Source: Saprospiraceae bacterium
GTDB lineage: Bacteria; Bacteroidota; Bacteroidia; Chitinophagales; Saprospiraceae
DNA: 64,000 bases
Direction of reading: 5' to 3'
NCBI GenBank assembly: GCA_019694255.1
Contig: JAIBCI010000040.1
Coordinates: 26,182 to 90,181 of the forward strand
Shown: positions 25,997 to 35,075 of the stretch, piece by piece
How positions within the stretch are numbered: the first letter of the stretch is position 1
Layout: each line of letters opens with the position of its first letter
Notes under the pieces: generated by a model
The model's input: the letters and a program-made list of their open reading frames with translations, nothing else
The model's database searches: none
What the model was told of the DNA's origin: nothing
Program-made: the position numbers and the translations under genes

Positions 25997-27840
25997 GTTC
26001 TGGTTTTGTTCTTTATCTTTAACTCAATCATTTTGGTCTCAAGGCTTTTTCTACTCACTGTATCCTGCAGATACTTTTCGATCATCAGGGATCCCACGGG
26101 TGCTGCAACATCCCCTCCCCAGCCAGCATTTTCGATATAAACTGCCAGTGCGATCCGAGGATTATTTTTCGGAGCGAATCCGAAAAAGACAGAATGATCT
26201 TCACCATGAGGATTCTGCGAAGTTCCTGTTTTGCCGCATACAACGATTTGGTCATAGTAAGCTTTTTTTGCAGTTCCGGAACTGACCGCTAATTCCATTC
26301 CTTGAATCACTGGCGGAAAATACTTCTGATCCACAGGAATAATATGTTTGGTGCGGAGATTCTCTGGTATCAGTAAATACGAATCACTGAATCTCTTTAG
26401 GAGATGAGGTGTGTAGTAATAGCCTCGGTTGGCAATGATGACAGCCAGATTGGCCATCTGAAGTGTTGTAAGTTGTAATTCTCCTTGTCCGATACCAACA
26501 GAAATAATATATGTTGATCTCCAATTATTTGTTTTGTATAGACGAGAATAGTATTCGGATGTTGGGATAAAGCCGCCGTTCTCTGTGGCTACATCGGAAT
26601 ACAAGGGTTTTCCGAGTCCAAAATATCCGAGGTATTTGGTCAAAATATCCAGTCCCTCCTGGGGTTTGTTGTATCCGTTAATTTCGATAAGATCTCTGAA
26701 AGTCTGAATAAAATATGAATTACAGGAATGTTGTAAAGCCGTCGCAATATTATTTGGGGCAGGATGATGATGGCAGCCGTAAGAAACATTTTTATAATAA
26801 TAAGCACCGGTACAGCTATGCGAAGTAGATGAATGCAGTACACCTTCCTGTTGGGCAATTAGTGCCAATACTGGTTTGAATATAGAGCCTGGAGGGTAAA
26901 CTGCAGATGCTGAACGGTCAAAAAGTGGCTTAGTACTATCCAGCAGTAGATATGCATAGTCGCGACCGCGATTTCTGTTGACGGAAAGCAGATTCGGATT
27001 GTAATTTGGAGAGGATACCATGGCAAGAATTTCTCCGGTTGAGGGTTCAATGGCTACGATGCTTCCGGATTTGCCCCTTAGAAGCAATTCACCGTATTTC
27101 TGAAGCTCGATGTCTATGCCAAGCATGAGGTCCAGACCTGATTCTGCAGACTTATCCAAAGAACCCTTGAGGTAAGAACCAACTTGCTGTCCCAGTTTGT
27201 CCCGCAATACAAACTGAACACCTTTGGATCCACGGATATAGTCTTCATATTGGCGCTCAAGACCGGTTACCCCTATGTAATCTCCGGGTTTATATTCACC
27301 TTCTGCCTGATCAATATCACTTTTTTTGACTTCACTCATGTATCCTAGAAAATGAGCACCATGAGGTTCTGGATATTCCCTGACCGCACGCAGGTAAGGC
27401 TGGAATCCAGGGTAACGATAGAGTTGTTCCTGGAAACGCAGGAAGGTTTCGGGTTCAATGTTTTTAAGAAAAATGAAAGGAACAGACTTAGAATAAATTT
27501 TGGAAGACCAGTCTTTTTCAAGGTTATCGACAAATTGTTCGTGAGAGATTCCCAGTAGAGCACAAAATCCGTTCGTATCAAAATCTGGTCTGATATTTTT
27601 ATAAGTTACATAAAGATCATATGCTGGATAGTTGATGACAAGTATTTTACCATTCCTGTCATAAAACAATCCACGGGCCGGATCAATGTTTTTTTGAATC
27701 AGTGTTGTCGCATTGGCCTTGCTGGTATATACTGGATCAAATAACTGATAAGAGGCAAGCACAATAATGAGAATGCCGATCCATACCACAAGAAATCCTT
27801 TAATAATTAAGTAACGCGTTTTTTTATCAGTTCGTAACAT
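25993..27840 (-). CDS. mrdA: Penicillin-binding protein 2 (rod-shape transpeptidase)
   Basis: Inner-membrane DD-transpeptidase of the elongasome, 615 residues. One N-terminal membrane anchor (about 13-33), a dimerisation/pedestal domain, then the catalytic domain with Ser319 in PPGSIFKP (SxxK), SCNSYF (SxN) and Lys537 in CGKTGTSQNP (KTG). A gene for RodA does not follow directly; folA does, overlapping by 4 bases. Upstream mreD stops 4 bases before the ATG. Part of the mreB-mreC-mreD-PBP2 rod-shape set. Confidence 0.96.
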   Translation of the reverse strand: MLRTDKKTRYLIIKGFLVVWIGILIIVLASYQLFDPVYTSKANATTLIQKNIDPARGLFYDRNGKILVINYPAYDLYVTYKNIRPDFDTNGFCALLGISHEQFVDNLEKDWSSKIYSKSVPFIFLKNIEPETFLRFQEQLYRYPGFQPYLRAVREYPEPHGAHFLGYMSEVKKSDIDQAEGEYKPGDYIGVTGLERQYEDYIRGSKGVQFVLRDKLGQQVGSYLKGSLDKSAESGLDLMLGIDIELQKYGELLLRGKSGSIVAIEPSTGEILAMVSSPNYNPNLLSVNRNRGRDYAYLLLDSTKPLFDRSASAVYPPGSIFKPVLALIAQQEGVLHSSTSHSCTGAYYYKNVSYGCHHHPAPNNIATALQHSCNSYFIQTFRDLIEINGYNKPQEGLDILTKYLGYFGLGKPLYSDVATENGGFIPTSEYYSRLYKTNNWRSTYIISVGIGQGELQLTTLQMANLAVIIANRGYYYTPHLLKRFSDSYLLIPENLRTKHIIPVDQKYFPPVIQGMELAVSSGTAKKAYYDQIVVCGKTGTSQNPHGEDHSVFFGFAPKNNPRIALAVYIENAGWGGDVAAPVGSLMIEKYLQDTVSRKSLETKMIELKIKNKTRT

Positions 27841-27844
27841 GCCG

Positions 27845-28366
27845 TTACTCCTTAGGGTTTATCAGTATTTGTATCAGAAAAATTACCACCATCGAAACAG
27901 TAAAAGAAACCACCGTCTTCAGAAGAATTTTGCCAAAATATACAAATGTAAATACCTCCATCGTAAAATATGCAAAGAGATAAATAAAGGTTAGTGTACT
28001 GGCAAAACGGAGGAACCAGAAAATTCCAAGACTAGAAGGTGTAGGTTTCTGGTTGATGCTATAACCTGATTTTGGTTCAAGAAATTTTAGCACAAATGGT
28101 CTTGAGGCAGCCATCCATAGACAAGCTGAAGAGTGTACACCAGGGGAACCATAAAAACTATCCACGATAATCCCGCACACAAATGAAATTAAAAGTACTA
28201 TAAATGAAGGAAGACCGACAGGGAGAAGAATTATTCCCAGCTGATAAATAATGATACTGATGTAATGCGTAGACGTGTTTTCCAGATTAATTTCTTTAAG
28301 AATTAATACCTGAAAAAGCACTAGAAGAATAATCCTGAATCCGTTAACCAGAAGATCTTTATTCAT
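27845..28366 (-). CDS. mreD: Rod-shape determining protein MreD
   Basis: Integral membrane protein of 173 residues with about five hydrophobic segments and few charged residues. Recognised by position between mreC and PBP2 and by its membrane pattern; the sequence itself is poorly conserved in this family. Likely scaffolds the elongasome with MreC. Start overlaps the mreC end by 8 bases and its stop lies 4 bases before PBP2. Confidence 0.85.
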   Translation of the reverse strand: MNKDLLVNGFRIILLVLFQVLILKEINLENTSTHYISIIIYQLGIILLPVGLPSFIVLLISFVCGIIVDSFYGSPGVHSSACLWMAASRPFVLKFLEPKSGYSINQKPTPSSLGIFWFLRFASTLTFIYLFAYFTMEVFTFVYFGKILLKTVVSFTVSMVVIFLIQILINPKE

Positions 28367-29183
28367 AGTTAACTGATTTTTGTTCTAAAGTTTCTTTTTC
28401 CTCTTTCAATCGGTGGTTAATGACATATACCCTCTGCAGTCGGAAAAAATCCTGCTCCGGTTCCACTTGAATGCTGTATGTGAAAGATCCTGCTTCTACC
28501 CTGTAATCAGCGATTTTGCCGACCAGGATATTTTTTGGAAATACGATAGAATAACCACTGGTGACGACACTATCGCCTTTTCGAACTTCAGCGTATCGCT
28601 GAATGTCTTCAAGTTGGAGTAATCCAGGATCTTGCCCATTCCAGACAAGCGTTCCAAAAAATCCACAATGTGGGATCTGACAACTGAGCCTTGACTTGGA
28701 ATGAAGCAAAGACATTACAAGCGAAAAGTGTGCAGACACATCTGTTACAATCCCAACAACACCTTTATTAGAGATAACGCCCATGCCGGGGTTTATGCCA
28801 TCCAATGATCCTTTGTCCAGTGTAAGCATGTTGTTTCGTCTGGCGACACTATTGTTGATAATATTGGACGAAATCACCTCGTACATCGCCATGGTACTGT
28901 CAAGTTGTACGGTATCCATCATGACTGCTTGTTCAGCTGCAATTCTTTTTATCAGACTTGCATTTTCATCGGAGATCTGCTGATTAACTTTGCGCAGACT
29001 GAAATAATCCAGTATGCCTTTATACTGCCGCGTTACAATATTGGAATATCGCTGAGTAGAATAGAAATATATTTGTTTTTGATGCTCATTGTTACTGACC
29101 ACCCAAAAGAAACAAATAATCTGCAGAATGATGAATAACACCAAAGATCCGTTTCTGACAATGACCCGTAAGGTTTCAAACAT
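28359..29183 (-). CDS. mreC: Rod-shape determining protein MreC
   Basis: Periplasmic, membrane-anchored protein of 274 residues. N-terminal helix (about 12-30), coiled coil (about 60-95), then the MreC beta domain with MLTLDKGSLDGINPGMGVIS and GIVTDVSAHFSLVMSLLHS, plus the GDSVVTSGYSIVFPKNILVG strand pair, all family marks. Links MreB to PBP2 in the wall-elongation machine. Starts 24 bases after mreB. Confidence 0.93.
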   Translation of the reverse strand: MFETLRVIVRNGSLVLFIILQIICFFWVVSNNEHQKQIYFYSTQRYSNIVTRQYKGILDYFSLRKVNQQISDENASLIKRIAAEQAVMMDTVQLDSTMAMYEVISSNIINNSVARRNNMLTLDKGSLDGINPGMGVISNKGVVGIVTDVSAHFSLVMSLLHSKSRLSCQIPHCGFFGTLVWNGQDPGLLQLEDIQRYAEVRKGDSVVTSGYSIVFPKNILVGKIADYRVEAGSFTYSIQVEPEQDFFRLQRVYVINHRLKEEKETLEQKSVNYE

Positions 29184-29207
29184 ACCTTAATTAGTCTTTA
29201 ATCGTCG

Positions 29208-30239
29208 TCACACAGATTTACGGTCGATAAGGAACGAAAACCGGTCTGTGTTTTTAAGGGCAATGCCAGTTCCCCTGACAACCGCACGGAGTGGGTCTTC
29301 GGCAACGATCACAGGCAATTTGGTTTTGGCTGAAAGACGCTTGTCAAGTCCCCGTAGTAGCGCTCCGCCACCGGTTAGGTAAAGTCCAGTTTTATAGATG
29401 TCTGAAGACAATTCAGGGGGTGTAATCTCAAGCGCTTTGAGTACAGCTTCCTCTATCTTCATGATTGATTTATTGAGTGCCTCTGAAATTTCCTCGTGGC
29501 CAATAACGATTTGCCTGGGAATGCCTGACATAAGATCCCTTCCGTTGACCGCATAGGGTTCCGGTGCCACATCAAGCTTGCTTATGGCAGCGCCTGCGTG
29601 GATCTTTATGCTCTCAGCGGTCCGTTCACCAATCAGCAGATTGTGTTCGCGGCGCATGTAATCAATAATATCTTCAGTAAACTCATCACCTGCCACGCGG
29701 ATCGATTGATCACACACAATTCCACTCAGTGCAATCACTGCAATTTCAGTAGTGCCGCCGCCAATATCAATGACCATATTACCGACCGGTTCCTGCACAT
29801 CGAGCCCTATTCCAAGCGCAGCAGCCATGGGTTCATGAATGAGGTAAGTTTCTTTAGAGTCCACATGGTCAGCTGACTCAAAAACGGCCCTTTTCTCCAC
29901 CTCAGTTATGCCGGAAGGTATGCAGATAACCATTTTCAGGTGTGTAAAAAATCTGCGTTTGTTTCCAATCATGCCAATCATTCCCTGAATCATGCTTTCA
30001 GCGGCATTAAAATCAGCAATAACACCATCCTTTAGCGGGCGGATTGTATCGATATTGCGATGGGTCTTTTCATGCATCTGCATAGCCTTCCAACCTACCG
30101 CGATAGTCTCCCCTGATTTTTTGTCGACGGCTACAATCGAAGGTTCGTCAACAACTACCTTGTCATCCTGCATTATAAGGGTATTGGCTGTGCCCAGATC
30201 AACCGCCAATTCTTGCATGAATATGTTAAATAGCTTCAT
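29208..30239 (-). CDS. mreB: Rod-shape determining protein MreB
   Basis: Bacterial actin of 343 residues that directs lateral wall synthesis. Actin motifs: AVDLGTANTLI (phosphate 1), VIDIGGGTTEIAVIALSGI (phosphate 2), YLTGGGALLRGLD (adenosine). First gene of the eight-gene operon. A minus-strand TATTTTTG (30331-30324) about 85 bases upstream could be its promoter. Confidence 0.97.
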   Translation of the reverse strand: MKLFNIFMQELAVDLGTANTLIMQDDKVVVDEPSIVAVDKKSGETIAVGWKAMQMHEKTHRNIDTIRPLKDGVIADFNAAESMIQGMIGMIGNKRRFFTHLKMVICIPSGITEVEKRAVFESADHVDSKETYLIHEPMAAALGIGLDVQEPVGNMVIDIGGGTTEIAVIALSGIVCDQSIRVAGDEFTEDIIDYMRREHNLLIGERTAESIKIHAGAAISKLDVAPEPYAVNGRDLMSGIPRQIVIGHEEISEALNKSIMKIEEAVLKALEITPPELSSDIYKTGLYLTGGGALLRGLDKRLSAKTKLPVIVAEDPLRAVVRGTGIALKNTDRFSFLIDRKSV

Positions 30240-30323
30240 TGTTATCTTTTGAAATTCAATACTTTCTGATAAAAAAGTGTCCTAAATACAATTAGGCACA
30301 GACTGCCACGGGAAGAAGAATGG

Positions 30324-30331
30324 CAAAAATA
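30324..30331 (-). promoter_or_regulatory. -7 promoter element of the mre operon
   Basis: Minus-strand TATTTTTG fits TAnnTTTG and predicts an mreB leader of roughly 80 bases. A TTG 24 bases upstream on the same strand is slightly beyond the usual -33 spacing. Confidence 0.45.
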
Positions 30332-30427
30332 ATATTTTTAACTCAGGAAATCAGGCAATTGTATATAAAATTCTCTTGATCAGAACTGCAAGAAGGAGTT
30401 GAAACTTTCTGTGTAACGTCAAGTTTC

Positions 30428-30435
30428 TATCTTTG
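30428..30435 (+). promoter_or_regulatory. -7 promoter element 4 bases before a start codon
   Basis: TATCTTTG fits TAnnTTTG and ends 4 bases before the ATG at 30440. If used, the transcript would start at or next to the ATG (leaderless). Confidence 0.45.
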
Positions 30436-30439
30436 TACA

Positions 30440-31684
30440 ATGTTATTTTTTTGGATTTTTTTATTTCTCCTCCTCAGTGCCTTTTTCGCCGGGACTGAAA
30501 TAGCTTTTTTTACAGCAAACAAGCTGGGTGTTGAAATCAAGAAGTCAAAAGGTACACCCAGTTCTAAGATCCTCAGTTACTTCTACGACCATCCTGACAA
30601 ATTTATAACGGTTATGCTGATTGGCAACAGCATTTCTTTGGTGTCACTTTCTTACCTGCTGACAGCACTTTTCAATTCCTTACTGCAACCCCTTGACCTC
30701 AATCATGGAGTGCTCATTGCGCTCAATACTGCACTCACAACACTAGTTATTCTGGTTATCGGTGAATTTCTGCCGAAGGTACTTTTTACCCTGTACGCCA
30801 ATGAGTTGATTTTTCCAATGGCGTATGTGGTACAGTTCTTTTACAAATTACTGTATGTCCCTGCCATTTTTATTCATTCGATCTCAAGATTAATGATAAA
30901 GTTGTTTTTCAAGGAGTCTGAGACCAAGCCAAGGTACAGATTTTCAGCTCTTGACCTTGAACACTATATTGACGGACCAATGAGAATTTCTGAAGATGAG
31001 ATTGATGCAGACATTTTTAAGAACACGCTCAATCTCAAACAAGTTCGTGCGAAAGCCTGCATGATCCCGCGAAACGAAATTGTCTATGTGGATGTCAACT
31101 GTTCGAGGGAAGAACTCATCAAAACATTTTCAGACACCAAGCATTCAAGAATAATTGTGGCAGACGAAGATATTGATAATGTGTTAGGATATATTCACCA
31201 TCAGCAGATGTTCAAGAAAACAAAAAATGTCCGCGATATGATAATGGATATTCCTTTCGTTCCTGAGACGATGAATGTCTATGATCTGATGCTGCGCATG
31301 AACAAACTGCGTTTGTCCGTAGCTTGTGTGGTAGACGAATTCGGCGGCACAAGTGGTATTATTACCCAGGAAGATATACTGGAAGAAATTTTCGGTGAGA
31401 TCGATGATGAGCACGATAAAGAAGAATTTATTGAACAAGTCATCTCAGAACATGAGTATTTATTTTCAGGAAGACTGGAAATACAATATCTCAACAACAC
31501 CTATAATCTGCATTTGAAGAGCGGAGATTATCACACTTTGTCAGGTTATCTGGTCAGTACAACAGGTACCATTCCTGAGCAAGGACTTGAATTAATACAA
31601 GACGGATATAAATTTGTCTTAGAACTGGTAAGTGACACTAAAATTGAAACCGTCAGGATTTTTAAAATCGATGATCCTGACTAA
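30440..31684 (+). CDS. CNNM/CBS/CorC hemolysin-family membrane protein
   Basis: Membrane protein of 414 residues. CNNM (DUF21) domain at the N-terminus with LLLSAFFAGTEIAFFTANKL and VIGEFLPKVLF; CBS pair (about 210-325) with SRIIVADEDIDNVLGYIHH and VDEFGGTSGIITQEDILEEI; CorC_HlyC domain (about 335-412). Relatives export Mg2+ or act as corrosion-type transporters; the 'hemolysin' name is historical. It resembles but is shorter at the N-terminus than the gliding protein GldE, so I do not use that symbol. Its 3' end overlaps the convergent SWIM-less gene by 23 bases. Confidence 0.85.
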   Translation: MLFFWIFLFLLLSAFFAGTEIAFFTANKLGVEIKKSKGTPSSKILSYFYDHPDKFITVMLIGNSISLVSLSYLLTALFNSLLQPLDLNHGVLIALNTALTTLVILVIGEFLPKVLFTLYANELIFPMAYVVQFFYKLLYVPAIFIHSISRLMIKLFFKESETKPRYRFSALDLEHYIDGPMRISEDEIDADIFKNTLNLKQVRAKACMIPRNEIVYVDVNCSREELIKTFSDTKHSRIIVADEDIDNVLGYIHHQQMFKKTKNVRDMIMDIPFVPETMNVYDLMLRMNKLRLSVACVVDEFGGTSGIITQEDILEEIFGEIDDEHDKEEFIEQVISEHEYLFSGRLEIQYLNNTYNLHLKSGDYHTLSGYLVSTTGTIPEQGLELIQDGYKFVLELVSDTKIETVRIFKIDDPD

Positions 31685-32591
31685 TTGGGATTACTGAGCC
31701 CTTAATAAAGCAGGTTAACGGATAACAATTACCGGAATCCCATTCAACAGCCAACAGAACCGATGGATCCAGCAACAAAGCACATAGATCCCAAAGTTGA
31801 TCATCACTGCCCTGCAGCTTAACAGATTCTCCCCCAGCATCAATCAGGTAAAATGACCGCTCGATATACGCGACACGTACATCAGACAATATAGAAAAAT
31901 TGTGTCTGATGAAAGGTGAATCGGCAACATTGCGCGCATGCCTGGTTAGAAAATGTCCCAGTCTTTCGGATGACGGTAAGAATTCCAAAGGAGCTGGCGC
32001 ACTTTCATTTGGAATATCTGTCACCCGGTACTCTGCTTCTCCGGGATAATAAAATACCCTGCCACGGTATATCATGCCATGTTGGAAGTGTCGCTGTGAA
32101 TTGTAACGGTTAAACAGGAATTCAATCATTAGGGCAATTCGTCCCGACTTCACACCTGTGAACCAGTGCCTGACCATGGTTAGTTTCTCTTCTTTGCTCT
32201 TGATAGTGCCGCAATAGAACCAATCATCTTGAAGGTATAGATTCAATGCCTCAATTTCATTTTTCCTGCGGGGAGATCCGATCAAATTCTGTAGTGATGA
32301 GTCAATCTGAAAATTGTTTTTTCTGGCAATGCAACATGCCAGGTAACATTCACCCAATTCCCTGAGCACGGCAACTTGCCAGTCGTTTTCATCTTCAGTC
32401 TTTTCAGGCATGCTTCTCAATTTGCGTGCCATTCCAGACAAGCCCAGATCCACCATCCTTGTTGCAATGTCATCCAGTCGGTGAGGATCATGCTGGAGCA
32501 CATCAATGCCCTGATCAAGCAATTGAATGATCCATTTTTCAAGTAATTCAACACCTGTCTGATGTTGCAATTGTTTTTTTTCTAAGGACAA
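31662..32591 (-). CDS. SWIM-protein-associated domain protein lacking the SWIM zinc finger
   Basis: Protein of 309 residues. Its layout resembles the region that follows the zinc finger in bacterial SWIM zinc-finger proteins: LEKWIIQLLDQGIDVL, then an ATRMVDLGLSGMARKLR helix (the family's 'R-x-VDAQAPGLAR-x-LR'), an alpha-helical middle, the VRHWFTGVKSGRIALMIEF strand (family 'RxWLxGxxSGRxALLLxF') and MIYRGRVFYYPGEAEYRV. The CxCx(n)CxH SWIM finger that normally precedes is missing: the gene starts right at this part, and rnc lies 24 bases upstream. In other bacteria SWIM proteins cluster with MoxR, DUF5682 and VWA genes; none is here. Last gene of acpP-fabF-rnc. Homology is from memory of the family and should be taken as probable. 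Confidence 0.6.
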   Translation of the reverse strand: MSLEKKQLQHQTGVELLEKWIIQLLDQGIDVLQHDPHRLDDIATRMVDLGLSGMARKLRSMPEKTEDENDWQVAVLRELGECYLACCIARKNNFQIDSSLQNLIGSPRRKNEIEALNLYLQDDWFYCGTIKSKEEKLTMVRHWFTGVKSGRIALMIEFLFNRYNSQRHFQHGMIYRGRVFYYPGEAEYRVTDIPNESAPAPLEFLPSSERLGHFLTRHARNVADSPFIRHNFSILSDVRVAYIERSFYLIDAGGESVKLQGSDDQLWDLCALLLDPSVLLAVEWDSGNCYPLTCFIKGSVIPISQDHRF

Positions 32592-32615
32592 AGCGAATAA
32601 TGTGCTGGGTAATGA

Positions 32616-33374
32616 TCAGGGCTGAAGTTGCGCCAGTGCAATTTCGGCGGCCACCTGTTCAGCACTTTTTTTATTGAAATCCTCTGCCGTAGCCACTTCA
32701 ACGCCATCGATATAGACACCGATTCGGAACCTGTCCCTTTTATCATTTTTGGACTTGCTAATCACTCGGAAATCGATCTCCTTGGTGTGTTTTTGGCACC
32801 ATTCAAGCAATTGGCTTTTGTAGTTGTCATCAAAACTTTCAAGTGAATGAATGTTGATATACTTCTTGACAAGGCCATTAAGAATATAGTTTTTGGTATA
32901 GGCAAATCCCTTTTCAAGGTAAATGGCACCAATAAGCGCTTCGAGTGCATTGCCAAGCATACTTGGGCTGATACTCGCATTGTTAAACTCCATTAGCATC
33001 CGGTCAAGGCCCATTTGCTCTGCGAGGTAATTCAGCATTTTGCGCTTGACAATTTTTGATCGCATCTTGGTCAGAAAACCTTCGTCAGCCTGGATGTATT
33101 TATTGAATAGATATTCACCAATAACAAAACTCAAAAGGGCGTCACCCAGGTATTCAAGTCTTTCGTTGGATTGAATATATTCGCCTTTCTTCCCTCCGTT
33201 ATTGTTCTGTTGGGAATTGTTGATAGTTGATTTATGGTAAAAGGCGATTTTAAATAGGTGTAGATGTGCTGGCGTAAATCCTAGAACTGAATGTAGCCGC
33301 TCAACAAAATGACGATCGCGGGAGAAATACTTATAATTTACTCTTTTGACGAGGTTAACAACTTCGGCTACCAT
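32616..33374 (-). CDS. rnc: Ribonuclease III
   Basis: Double-stranded-RNA endonuclease of 252 residues for rRNA and mRNA maturation. Catalytic signature ERLEYLGDALL (71-81). The second metal-binding stretch reads GNALEALIGAIYLEKG, with Asn142 where E. coli has Asp114 and Glu145 kept; I recall Asn here in other Bacteroidota, so it may be usual. A dsRNA-binding domain fills the C-terminus (QLLEWCQKHTKEIDF to the AAEIALAQLQ helix). Overlaps the fabF stop by 7 bases in the conserved acpP-fabF-rnc order. Confidence 0.95.
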   Translation of the reverse strand: MVAEVVNLVKRVNYKYFSRDRHFVERLHSVLGFTPAHLHLFKIAFYHKSTINNSQQNNNGGKKGEYIQSNERLEYLGDALLSFVIGEYLFNKYIQADEGFLTKMRSKIVKRKMLNYLAEQMGLDRMLMEFNNASISPSMLGNALEALIGAIYLEKGFAYTKNYILNGLVKKYINIHSLESFDDNYKSQLLEWCQKHTKEIDFRVISKSKNDKRDRFRIGVYIDGVEVATAEDFNKKSAEQVAAEIALAQLQP

Positions 33375-34609
33375 TTTCTGAAGATCAAAGAGCTGTTATG
33401 TCCGCCGAAACCGAAAGTGTTACTCAAAAAGCTCTTAATTTCTTTTGATTGTGCCTGGTTGAAGGTAAAATTTAGTCTAGGATCCAATTCCGGGTCATCC
33501 GTAAAATGATTGATCGTTGGCGGAATAAATTGATAGTTCATTGCTAAAATTCCGGCAATGCATTCAATGGCTCCGGCAGCTCCTAGTAAATGGCCAGTCA
33601 TTGACTTGGTGGAACTGATATTGATGTTGAAAGCATGGTCTTCAAATACTTGCAGTATAGCCTTAACCTCAGCGATATCGCCCAACGGAGTGGACGTTCC
33701 GTGGGTGTTGATATAATCAATATCTTCAGGATTCATGCCGGCTTCTTCGAGTGCAAGCTCCATCGCTGCTTTGGCGCCCAGACCGTCGGGATGCGGTGCT
33801 GTGATATGGTAGGCGTCTGCCGTCAGACCAGTACCGCAGATTTCGGCATAGATGCGTGCTCCCCGGGCCTTGGCATGTTCATATTCCTCTAGCATCAGCG
33901 CTCCGGCACCTTCACCTAATACAAATCCGTCCCTGTCTTTGTCATATGGTCTGGAAGCAGTATGGAAATCATCATTCCTTTCAGACAAGGCTTTCATAGA
34001 GCTGAATCCACCAATTCCTGCTTTGGTCACAGCGGCTTCAGATCCACCGCAAAGAATAACTTTTGCCTTTCCGTGCCGGATAAAATCAAAAGCATTGGAA
34101 ATTGCATGACTGGACGAAGCACAGGCAGATACCGTTCCGTAGTTGATACCCATAAACCCGTACTTGATGGAAATATGCCCGGGGGCAATATCAGAGATCA
34201 ACTTTGGAATCAGGAAAGGGCTGTATCTAGGCGGACCCGAATTGAGCGCTGCCTCCGAAATATCTGTCTCCAATGTGTAAAAACCGCCTATTCCGCTCCC
34301 CCAAATTACGCCAACCCTGCTTTTGTCTACCCGATCAAGGTCTAGTCCAGAGTCTTTGACGCATTCTTCCGCTACGACTAAAGCATACTGAGAAAAAGGA
34401 TCCAGTTTGCGGCCTTCCTTTCTGTCAAGATGTTCTTCAACGTTAAAATTCTTGAGTTCACAAGCAAACCTGGTCTTAAATAACGTAGGATCAAAACGAG
34501 TGATAGGCCCGGCACCGGACACACCATTCTGAAGACCCTGATTATAAGCTTCCAGATTATTACCAATCGGGGTAAGGGCACCCATTCCTGTAACCACGAC
34601 TCGTCTCAT
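33368..34609 (-). CDS. fabF: Beta-ketoacyl-ACP synthase II
   Basis: Condensing enzyme of fatty-acid elongation, 413 residues. Catalytic triad Cys163 (SACASSSHAI), His303 (NTHGTSTPLGD) and His340 (KSMTGHLLGAAGA). Thiolase fold complete, starting MRRVVVTGMGALTPIGN. Works with the ACP encoded 76 bases upstream and overlaps rnc by 7 bases. Confidence 0.97.
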   Translation of the reverse strand: MRRVVVTGMGALTPIGNNLEAYNQGLQNGVSGAGPITRFDPTLFKTRFACELKNFNVEEHLDRKEGRKLDPFSQYALVVAEECVKDSGLDLDRVDKSRVGVIWGSGIGGFYTLETDISEAALNSGPPRYSPFLIPKLISDIAPGHISIKYGFMGINYGTVSACASSSHAISNAFDFIRHGKAKVILCGGSEAAVTKAGIGGFSSMKALSERNDDFHTASRPYDKDRDGFVLGEGAGALMLEEYEHAKARGARIYAEICGTGLTADAYHITAPHPDGLGAKAAMELALEEAGMNPEDIDYINTHGTSTPLGDIAEVKAILQVFEDHAFNINISSTKSMTGHLLGAAGAIECIAGILAMNYQFIPPTINHFTDDPELDPRLNFTFNQAQSKEIKSFLSNTFGFGGHNSSLIFRKW

Positions 34610-34685
34610 GAATAGAAATTTATGTCTACACGGCTAGATACAAAATAAAATTCTGATAAACAGATAATTATGATAATGATATGGC

Positions 34686-34922
34686 TTATTTGCTATTTGA
34701 CTCAAGGTAGTCAATAGCCTGGCCTACCGTCTGAATTTTCTCAGCCTGATCGTCGGGAATGGAAGTATCAAATTCTTTTTCGAACTCCATGATTAGCTCC
34801 ACAACGTCAAGAGAATCAGCACCTAAGTCGTTAACGAAGCTTGATTCATTGGTAACTTCAGACTCGTCTACACCCAATTTGTCTACGATGATTTTTTTAA
34901 CTCTTTCGCTTACAGTTGACAT
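34686..34922 (-). CDS. acpP: Acyl carrier protein
   Basis: Small acidic carrier of 78 residues; Ser37 in [15 protein letters not shown] takes the phosphopantetheine arm (candidate modifying enzyme encoded at 54024-54695). Helical bundle complete. First gene of acpP-fabF-rnc. Strong acid bias and Glu-rich helix II as usual. Confidence 0.97.
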   Translation of the reverse strand: MSTVSERVKKIIVDKLGVDESEVTNESSFVNDLGADSLDVVELIMEFEKEFDTSIPDDQAEKIQTVGQAIDYLESNSK

Positions 34923-34950
34923 TTTTAAGATTGTTTTTATAAAATTTCAC

Positions 34951-34982
34951 GCAAAATAAAGCCTTTCGGCAGGTTCTCACAA
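34951..34982 (-). promoter_or_regulatory. Near-consensus promoter of acpP
   Basis: Minus-strand TTG (34982-34980), 21-base spacer, then TATTTTGC (34958-34951). The -7 is one base short of TAnnTTTG. The same TTATTTTGCG string lies before lemA (10622-10613). Confidence 0.35.
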
Positions 34983-35075
34983 GGGTTTAACCATAATTAT
35001 TTAAATAATTGGAGTTTTTATAAACAACCGGAACCATATAATTTGTTCCCTTAGTTCGACATTTATTTATTATAC

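Noticed and set aside
30440..31684. Calling the CNNM/CBS protein GldE
   Set aside because: Related, but the N-terminus is short and no other gld gene is nearby; the general hemolysin-family call is safer.
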